Position numbers and translations under genes: made by a program
Shown: in pieces, positions 36,040 through 43,700 of the stretch
How positions within the stretch are numbered: position 1 is the stretch's first letter
Layout: each line of letters starts with the position of its first letter
Notes under the pieces: generated by a model
Database searches by the model: none
What the model saw: the letters and a program-made list of their open reading frames with translations, nothing else
What the model was told of the DNA's origin: nothing
Assembly (NCBI RefSeq): GCF_001553645.1
Contig: NZ_CP014231.1
Coordinates: forward strand, 2,046,001-2,110,000
Direction: 5' to 3'
DNA: 64,000 nucleotides
Origin: Leptotrichia sp. oral taxon 847
GTDB lineage: Bacteria > Fusobacteriota > Fusobacteriia > Fusobacteriales > Leptotrichiaceae

Positions 36040-37230
36040 AATACTTAACTGAGAATATATTTCTCCCCAGCCCGGTATTCTTCCAGTCCATTTCCTTGTT
36101 GCTTCCTTTAAACTTAAATATACTGACTTCATCAATGCTTCATCTGTCGGATAAAGTGATTTTGTCTTCGTATACTTTCTTAATTGTCTGTTTAAGCTTT
36201 CTATCGGGTTTGTCGTATATATCAGCTTTCTTATCTTTGTATCATATTTAAAGTATGTTGTCAACTCATTCCAGTTACTTCTCCAGGAATTAATTACTGC
36301 CATATACTTTTTACCCCATTTTTCTTCTAGTTCATCCAGTTTAAACTCTGCCTGTTCCAGTGTTGGTGCATTGTACATTTCTTTTAAGTCTGATGTAAAT
36401 TCCCTTACATCTTTGTAAGATATGTATCTTATGCTGTTTCTAATTTGATGAACCACACATTTTTGAATTTCTGTCTTAGGGAACACCGAAGATATTGCTT
36501 CGCTGAACCCTTTTAAATTATCAACAGACATAATTAGTATATCCTGAACTCCTCTGTTTTTTAATTCATTTAAAACATTTAGCCAGTACTTGCTTGATTC
36601 ATTTTCTCCTATCCAAAATCCTAAGACCTCCTTTCGCCCTTCCTTATCTATTCCTATAGCTAAATATACCGCCTTTTTAACAACAACTCCATCTTTTCTT
36701 ACGCTGTAATGGATAGCATCCATAAAAACTATTGGGTATACATCCTCAAGCTGTCTAGACTGCCATTCCCTAATTTCAGGTATAATTTTATCTGTAATTT
36801 TACTGATCATAGATGGCGAAACATCAATTCCATAAAGATTATTGAGATGGTCCTCGATATCTCTATTGCTCATTCCTTTAGCATAAAGAGAAAGAATCTG
36901 TCCTTCAATGCCAGTAATTTCTCTTTGATATTTAGGGATGATTTGAGGCTCAAACTCAGCATTTCTATCTCTAGGAATATCTAAATCAAGATTGCCATAC
37001 TCACTTCTAACAGTTTTCTTGGAATGTCCATTTCTAGCATTAGAAGTAGTCTTATCTTTCATAGAATGTTTAGCATACCCCAGTTCATGCTCAATTTCAG
37101 CTTCAAGCATGGTTTGGATAGTACCCGAAAGCAAATCCTTAAGCATATCCTTAATATCATTAGTATCTTTAATATTGTAATCCTCAATCAGTGTTTTAAA
37201 AATTTCGTTGTCAATTTTCTTTTTAGTCAT
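36019..37230 (-). CDS. IS256-family transposase (MULE/DDE type)
   Basis: 403 aa from the ATG at 37230 (GGAGG 8 nt upstream). The order of features fits IS256: a helical N-terminal part, EAEIEHELGYAKH near residue 40, then the DDE core. Core strings include VFMDAIHYSVRKDGVVVKKAVYLAIGIDKEGRKEVLGFW with the first Asp, ILIMSVDNLKGFSEAISSVFPKTEIQKCVVHQIRN with the second Asp and the CxxH motif, and IYTTNPIESLNRQLRKYTK with the Glu. The reading frame is complete, so the enzyme may be active. Confidence 0.95.
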   Translation of the reverse strand: MTKKKIDNEIFKTLIEDYNIKDTNDIKDMLKDLLSGTIQTMLEAEIEHELGYAKHSMKDKTTSNARNGHSKKTVRSEYGNLDLDIPRDRNAEFEPQIIPKYQREITGIEGQILSLYAKGMSNRDIEDHLNNLYGIDVSPSMISKITDKIIPEIREWQSRQLEDVYPIVFMDAIHYSVRKDGVVVKKAVYLAIGIDKEGRKEVLGFWIGENESSKYWLNVLNELKNRGVQDILIMSVDNLKGFSEAISSVFPKTEIQKCVVHQIRNSIRYISYKDVREFTSDLKEMYNAPTLEQAEFKLDELEEKWGKKYMAVINSWRSNWNELTTYFKYDTKIRKLIYTTNPIESLNRQLRKYTKTKSLYPTDEALMKSVYLSLKEATRKWTGRIPGWGEIYSQLSIYFEGRI

Positions 37231-37357
37231 AACAAAAACCTCCAAATATTATACAGTTATTTTACCATATATTATCTAGAGGTTTACACAAAAATTTTTA
37301 CACACCCGATTTTGAAAAAAATCATTCTGATATGAAATAAATAAATTACAAAAATTA

Positions 37358-37387
37358 AGACACTATTACTAAAATAGTGTTTTTTTT
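37358..37387 (+). terminator. terminator-like hairpin
   Basis: ACACTATT (37360-37367) and AATAGTGT (37373-37380) are followed by a long T-run. It is the same hairpin family as 34846-34879 and 8974-9004. Confidence 0.6.
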
Positions 37388-37389
37388 GT

Positions 37390-38150
37390 AACTAAAAGTC
37401 AAGACCACCCTTCAAAAGGGTGGCTTGCTCTACGGCTATAAGCCGTCGGGTCTCCTACTTCGCCTAAAGACGATACTTGACCTTCGTTCAAGCTACTGTT
37501 GTATTTGACTCGTTGCTACCTCTTAAAGAGGTATCCGTACTACTTGCTACCCTTAAAAGGGTCTTCATATTCCTTTACACTTAATTTGTCCATCGCTATA
37601 TCATGTTTCTCCTGTTCGGCTATATATTTTTTTATTGTTGCTTCATTTAAGCCTACTGTGCTTACATAATATCCTTCTGACCAGAAATGTCTGTTTCCAA
37701 ATTTATATTTTAAGTTTGCATGCTTATCAAACATCATCAATGCACTTTTCCCTTTCAGATATCCCATAAAACTTGATACACTTATTTTTGGTGGTATGCT
37801 TACCAGCATATGCACGTGATCTTTCATCAGATGTCCTTCTATTATTTCAACTCCTTTATATTCACATAATCTTCTTAAAATTTCTCCCACACTTTTTCTG
37901 TATTGACTATATACAATTTTTCGTCTATACTTAGGTGTAAATACTATATGATACTTACACATCCATTTAGTATGAGACAGGCTATTAGTTTTATTAGCCA
38001 TATAAACACCTTCCTTTCATTAATAGTAGCTTGAACAACTCTATTATAACGGAAGGTGTATTTTGTTGCAAACTTACGTTTCCGCACCCGCATAGCAGGT
38101 GGTTTTATGTTTCGCACGCTTTGCGTACTCAACTGACTAAAGTCAATAAT
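37390..38150 (-). mobile_element. IS200-like element (boundaries approximate)
   Basis: A single Y1 transposase gene is flanked by subterminal hairpins rather than inverted repeats. On the 3' side lie CCACCCTT/AAGGGTGG (37405-37423) and ACGGCTATAAGCCGT (37432-37446), plus two small stems near 37518 and 37548. On the 5' side lie folds around CACCCGCATAGCAGGTGG (~38093) and GCACGCTTTGCGT (~38115). No tnpB is present. Exact ends cannot be fixed without an empty site. Confidence 0.7.
37540..38001 (-). CDS. tnpA: IS200/IS605-family transposase TnpA (Y1 HUH)
   Basis: 153 aa, full length. The N-terminal MCKYHIVFTPKYRRKIVYSQ, the HUH metal-binding DHVHMLVSIPP and the C-terminal helix with catalytic Tyr in NEATIKKYIAEQ are all visible. 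The protein nicks and joins single-stranded DNA at hairpin ends. AAGGAGG-like sequence precedes the ATG. The frame is intact. Confidence 0.95.
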   Translation of the reverse strand: MANKTNSLSHTKWMCKYHIVFTPKYRRKIVYSQYRKSVGEILRRLCEYKGVEIIEGHLMKDHVHMLVSIPPKISVSSFMGYLKGKSALMMFDKHANLKYKFGNRHFWSEGYYVSTVGLNEATIKKYIAEQEKHDIAMDKLSVKEYEDPFKGSK

Positions 38151-38292
38151 AAAAAAAAATTTTTTTATTAAAAAAATAAAAAACTTTTTTACTTTATCCT
38201 TATAAATGTTGAGCTTGTTTTTGTTTTACCTTTACAAATAAATAAAAAATTGGTCATTATTAAAAAATTTTTGAAAAATCTTAAAAAAATAC

Positions 38293-38322
38293 TTGCTTTT
38301 TTTTTTTTTTTTTTGTTACAAT
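38293..38322 (+). promoter_or_regulatory. autotransporter promoter containing an 18-T homopolymer tract
   Basis: The -10 TACAAT lies at 38317-38322. Upstream is TTGCTT (38293-38298) at 18 bp, and the spacer is almost entirely the run of 18 Ts at 38297-38314. Slippage in the tract would change -35/-10 spacing. Phase variation is inferred; the tract itself is plain. Confidence 0.55.
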
Positions 38323-38398
38323 ATTAACGTCAGATGAGACAAAAACAAATTAAATTGAAGAAACTGAAAAATCTATTAACCACTCACTCACTCATTTT

Positions 38399-38421
38399 AA
38401 ACTATTCCTGATAGTTTTTTT
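38399..38421 (+). promoter_or_regulatory. terminator-like hairpin in the autotransporter leader
   Basis: AAACTAT (38399-38405), loop TCCTG and ATAGTTT (38411-38417), followed by more Ts, lie 37 nt before the start codon and downstream of the presumed promoter. It could attenuate transcription. A short CACT repeat (three units) lies at ~38381-38393. Confidence 0.45.
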
Positions 38422-38457
38422 GGATTTTTTAATTTTAGGAAAGAAGAGGTAAAAGTT

Positions 38458-40623
38458 ATGACAAATGATTTGAGAATTCTAAAAAAAGAATTGAAATCTT
38501 TTGCAAAAAGAGTTAAAGATTTTAAGTACACTGATTCGGCGCTTATCACTTTCTTACTTACAGGACTAATAATGCTTAGCGGTATTTCACTTAATCTTTA
38601 CTCAGATGAAATTAAGGCGCAGCAGGAAGCAATAAACACTTCAATAACGCAAATTAGAAAGGATTTTAAACGGGCAAGACAGGAAAATAACAAGCTTTTG
38701 AGAAACACAAACTTAGAACTAATTCAACTAATGGAGCAAGGAGACCAAGTGGTAAAATCACCTTGGAGCAGCTGGCAGTTTGGAATGAATTATGTGTATA
38801 ACGACTGGCAAGGAACTTATAAAGGTCGTGGAGATAAAAAGGAATCTATGAAGTATGCAAGGGTAAATGACAAGTTTGGTACTTATACAGGAGCAAAGCA
38901 GGGAACTACTGAGTTGAAAAGGGTAATTGAACCAGTTTCAGCTGTGCCTGTGGATGCGGCAGTTAGACCAAAAACTGTAACTATAAATGCTGTAGCCGGT
39001 GCCTCAGCTCCGGTTATAACAACACCGACTTTGAATGTTAATGTGTCAAGTGTAACACCGTCAACTACAACGGTTCCATCTATAACAGCTCCTACTGTAG
39101 CGATACCAGGAATTAGTATGGAATCAATAAATGGTTATAATTTAATATTCCCAAATAGTGGCGTGTACGGAACTGATATTCCTCATGCTACAGATATGAC
39201 AGTTTCAAGTAGTACAGGAGTTAAAAGTTCTCCAGTAGCAAATCCAGTAGTAAATAGTGAGCAATATATTTCTTATTTCTATTCTGGTCAAAATGTTACT
39301 AAGGCAGGAACAAAGGATGCAACAGTAACTATTAAAGATGATATTATTGTAGATAATTTTAATGGAAATAATAAATATTATGCTGGTGGTTCTCGATATG
39401 CGTATACGGATGATGTGTTTATGGCAGGAACTGGAACTAATCGAAGCTCGTTTACACTTCAAACACAAGATAAAGTGACATTGAGGGGACCTAAAATAGT
39501 TGCATTATTAGCAGAAGAAACATTATGGAATGCAGGATATACTGATTTTAATATAAAAAATAAAGGAACTATAACAGATTATAATGAAGGATTAAGTGCG
39601 GGTGCGACTCTTTCTTCTACAACGGGAAATGATACTGTTAAAGTAGATGCTAGCGGATATTCAGGATATAAAACTGGTATTGCGCTTACAACAGAAGAAT
39701 CAGATTCTTGGTCACAGGGGCATAATAATTACAATTTACAAAATGATGGTACTATAGAATTTTATGGAAGTAATTCTACTGGGATTCAATATGATTCAAC
39801 AAGAGAATCAGCATATTCTTATATAGGAATGTTTAATGAAGGGAATACTTTTTTTAGAAGAGAAAATGGTTCTAAAAGTCCCATTCCAGGAGCTAATATA
39901 AATTGGTGGACAACGCCTATAACTTGGGGTGATGGTCCAGCAAAAGTTTCTTTAATTAATGCAAATGGTTCAAAAATTATACTACATGGAGATTATTCAC
40001 ATGCCTTAAAAATGGCGGGAGAATTAGTGAGATATGGTACTAATGATGGAACTGATTCACAATTCTATAATTTAGGAACAATCACTATAACTGGTAATAA
40101 TGGATCTAAAGGCTCATCAGCCGCTATTACTAAAATGACATCAAAATTGACAGATACAAGAGGAGCAAATGATGGAGGAACAACTGGTGTAAAATTAAGA
40201 GGTAATTATGATTCAGATGACGGAGATATTTCAGATGCTATAATGCAAAATAAAGGAACTATTGAAATTGCTGGATATAATAACGCTGGATTATTAATAG
40301 AATCTAATAATAAAGATACGACTATAAATGCAAGTAACGGAGTTATAAACATTGATAGAGATAAAAATCAGAATAAAAAAGCCGCAAGTAATGCAGCAAT
40401 AAGAGTACAGGCTAGCAAAATAGATCCTACTCAAGTGACTGCGACAACTGCAAATTATCGTGATACAAGTGGTACATATACAGGTTCTTTGAATTTAAGT
40501 GGAATAATAAATGTAAGAACTCAAGCCAAAGTTCAAGGAGTAAATAACGGAACAATTAATCTTCTGAATAGTACAGACAATGGGCAACAGGGGGGAATGG
40601 AAACGTTGGTATCTATGCAGTAA
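38458..40623 (+). CDS. giant autotransporter adhesin, N-terminal part (frame interrupted)
   Basis: 721 aa before a premature stop. Residues 1-55 carry a long charged N-region, then ALITFLLTGLIMLSGISLNLYS, a signal/anchor typical of the fusobacterial 'autotransporter-associated N-terminal domain'. A predicted coiled coil (AQQEAINTSITQIRKDFKRARQENNKLL) and SSWQFGMNYVYNDWQGTYKGRG follow. From ~residue 165 a Thr/Val/Pro-rich linker precedes beta-helical passenger repeats such as LQNDGTIEFYGSNSTGIQY. The frame ends just after a run of six Gs at 40590-40595; the -1 frame continues the passenger without a break into the next entry. Together they would encode a surface adhesin of ~2375 aa. GAAGAGG is the ribosome binding site. 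Confidence 0.88.
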   Translation: MTNDLRILKKELKSFAKRVKDFKYTDSALITFLLTGLIMLSGISLNLYSDEIKAQQEAINTSITQIRKDFKRARQENNKLLRNTNLELIQLMEQGDQVVKSPWSSWQFGMNYVYNDWQGTYKGRGDKKESMKYARVNDKFGTYTGAKQGTTELKRVIEPVSAVPVDAAVRPKTVTINAVAGASAPVITTPTLNVNVSSVTPSTTTVPSITAPTVAIPGISMESINGYNLIFPNSGVYGTDIPHATDMTVSSSTGVKSSPVANPVVNSEQYISYFYSGQNVTKAGTKDATVTIKDDIIVDNFNGNNKYYAGGSRYAYTDDVFMAGTGTNRSSFTLQTQDKVTLRGPKIVALLAEETLWNAGYTDFNIKNKGTITDYNEGLSAGATLSSTTGNDTVKVDASGYSGYKTGIALTTEESDSWSQGHNNYNLQNDGTIEFYGSNSTGIQYDSTRESAYSYIGMFNEGNTFFRRENGSKSPIPGANINWWTTPITWGDGPAKVSLINANGSKIILHGDYSHALKMAGELVRYGTNDGTDSQFYNLGTITITGNNGSKGSSAAITKMTSKLTDTRGANDGGTTGVKLRGNYDSDDGDISDAIMQNKGTIEIAGYNNAGLLIESNNKDTTINASNGVINIDRDKNQNKKAASNAAIRVQASKIDPTQVTATTANYRDTSGTYTGSLNLSGIINVRTQAKVQGVNNGTINLLNSTDNGQQGGMETLVSMQ
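40590..40595 (+). other. G6 tract at the autotransporter frame break
   Basis: Six Gs follow CAACA. With seven Gs (or four) the upstream frame would read on as QGGNGNVGIYAVTETGSTG and join the 1622-aa downstream frame; with six it stops 28 nt later. This is consistent with slipped-strand switching, a fixed mutation, or a sequencing error in the homopolymer. Confidence 0.7.
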
Positions 40624-40715
40624 CTGAAACAGGATCTACGGGGACTTCTGGTTCAGAGATAACAGGTATTAATAATACAACTGGTAAGATAAATGTACTT
40701 TATAATAATGTAGGA

Positions 40716-43700
40716 ATGATGTCGTCACAAGATGCGGGGCTTTCTAACTATAATACAAATATTATAAATAAAGGGACAATAGAAGTAGGTTCAAGTGATA
40801 GCGGAACTAATGTAACATCTGGTGGAGTTGGTATGTATGTTGGAAAGAAAGATAGTAACGGTGAGCAAAGTGGAGGAGTAATTACATCATATGCAAACAA
40901 CGTCGGAGTTGTAAATAACGGAATCTTTAACTTCAACGGTGGAACAATTTCGGCAAATGGAGTAAATTCAGTGGGAGTTTATTCTAAAGGTGGAGGAAAC
41001 TCAAAGACATATATAGGTAACAATACTCCAAATTCAGCAACATTAAATGTGTCTGATGGTGGAGTAGGACTTTATACAGATGATGGTTCTACACAAACTT
41101 TACAAGGGTTGAATGCCAATGTTTCAGGAACTGACAAGGCTGGATCAATTTTATTCTATAACATTAAATCACAAGCAGCATCAGGTAATGGAAAATTTGA
41201 TTTGACAAACCCAAATGCAGGTAATGCTACAATGGGTGCTCATTCATTTGTTTTCTATACTAATGATAATCTATTTTCAGGTGGAACGACATTTACTCAA
41301 TTTTTAAATGATTGGATTGGTACATCATCAGGTCCAGGAGTAAATTTAACAATGAACTCTGGTTCAAGTTTATTATTAGATGATGTAAGTGGTGCTGGAA
41401 ACAAAAATGTATTATTCAGTAATATAACACCTATAACAGGTCCAACTTTGCAAAATAAAAATGGTCAAATAGTAGCAACGCTAACTGGAGATTATCAATA
41501 TTTGACAGTAAAGGGAGCAGATGTAAAAGTCGATGAAACAAACTATGATTTATCAGATCCTAATAATAAATTAAACAAAGTTTCAATATATGACTCGAAT
41601 ATAACTGTAAATAATGGAACAACTATTCACGATGGAGCTACCCCTAATGTGGCAACATCGACTAATTTGGTTAGTCAAGGGTATATCCTTGGAGTAAATA
41701 ATGGAAAAACATTGATTAACAAAGGAACAATTACAATGAATTCTTCAACACCTGCACTAAAGACATTAGTTGCAGTAGGAACTGATGGAAGTGCTACACC
41801 GACAAGTTCAAAAGCTATAAATGATGGAACAATTACAAGTAAAATCAATGATGGAATTGGAATTTATGTTGGAGACGGTGCAGAAGGTACGAATAACAGT
41901 GGTAAAACCATAACAATGGACGGAACAAAAGCGTTTGGTATGGTCGGTTCAGAAGCTAATACAGAAAACCAGGGTGATATTATAGTTAACGGAGCGTCAT
42001 CAATAGGAATGTACTCTATTGAAACTAAAGCTTCACCTTCAGATAAAGTGGCAAAAAATAGTGGAACTATAACAACAACTGGAGATAATAACATTGGAAT
42101 GGTTGGAAATTATTCTGACATATTAAACGATACAAAAGGAGTAATTAAATTAAATAATTCTAATAATAATGTTGGAATGTATACTTCAGCAGGAACTAGT
42201 GGAAAAATTACAAACAATGGAACTATTACAGGAATAGACGGAACAATAGGAATTTATGGAACTGATAGAGTTGAATTGGGAAGTAGTTCAAGTATAACAG
42301 TTGGAGATAGAGGAGTTGCTCTGTACTCGGATACAGGAAATGTTACAGTTAATCCCGGAGCTAAGATTGAATTAATAAAAGGTGGAACTGGTTCAACACC
42401 GGCTGACAATGCAACAGGAGTATTTATAGACAATTCTCGTGGTACAGCTTCAACTGTAAATATGAATGTACATAACTTAGTTCAAAGTAATCTTGGTAAA
42501 AACTCTTATGGATATTTCTTTAAAGATGTGAATACTTTAAATTACACAAATACAAACGGAAGTAATCCAATTACATTAGACGATGGTTCAATTTTTGTCT
42601 ATTCTGATGCAACTGCTGGAAATGTATATAATACACAAGACTTAACTGCTGTGGGTAATGGAGTAATTGGACTATATCAAACTGGCGGAACAATTACAAA
42701 TGATGGAAAACTTGATTTTAGTGCAGGAACAAAAAATACTGCAATATATACTGCAAATGGAACAGCAATTAACCAATCAGCTGGAACAATTGGTGTAGGA
42801 GCTTCTAGTTTTGGTATGGTTACAACAGGTGGTACTTTAACAAATGATGGAAAAATCAATATAACAGCAAACAAAGGTACTGGTATGTATTCATCTAGTT
42901 CAAATGTAACAACAAATAACGGCTTAATAACAACAGCAGCTGGTGTAACCGATGCAGTTGGTATCTATGGTAAATCTGTAAATAATACATCAAGTGGTAA
43001 AATTACTGTTGGAGACAGCGATATAGCTATTTATACTGACGGAGGAAATGTAACAAATGATGGAGACATCACAGTTGGAAATAATAAAGCAATTGGTGTT
43101 TTAGCAATTGGAGCTAATCAAAATATTGCTTTAAATGGAAATGTAGCAATTGGTGATGATTCGTTTGGATTAGTAAACAAGGGAAATAGCAATAAAATTA
43201 CTTCTAATGCCTCAAACACTACATTAGGAACAGATGCAGTATTTATTTATCAAAATGATAATACTGGAGAAGTAAAAAATTATACTAACCTGGTTTCCAC
43301 TGGAGACAGAAACTATGGACTATACGGAAATGGTACTACTGAAAACTACGGAACAATAGACTTCTCAAATGGAAATGGTAACGTTGGAATGTATGCAACT
43401 GCTGGTGGTGTTGGAACAAACTTTGGAACAATTAAAGTTGGTGCTTCAAACACAGGTGCAAAAGAATATGGTGTAGGTATGGCTACAGGATATTATGATG
43501 AAACAACACATACAACCTCAAATGAAGGAACAATCATAAACAGAGGAAAAATAGAAGTAAGCAAGCCGAACACAATGGGAATGTATGCGGTAGGACCTAA
43601 TTCAAAAGCAATAAACTATGGAGATATAGACTTGTCAGGAAATGATACGATAGGAATGTATCTTGACAGAGGTGCCAAAGGTGAAAACTGGGGACATATT

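Larger units (their letters stand above)
35852..37307 (-). mobile_element. IS256-family insertion sequence with 8-bp target duplication
   Basis: The left end starts GAGAGTGTCCAGAATTTTG (35852) and the right end, read inward, starts GGGTGTGTAAAAATTTTTG (37307). Both continue into TGTAAAC. The flanks GATTTTGA at 35844-35851 and at 37308-37315 are identical, giving the 8-bp target duplication expected for IS256. The left terminal 94 bp is duplicated in tandem inside the element, so the total is 1456 bp instead of about 1362. Confidence 0.9.

Noticed and set aside
36992-37335. Plus-strand open frames opposite the IS256 transposase
   Set aside because: They are shadows of a complete, well-recognised transposase gene and have no ribosome binding sites.
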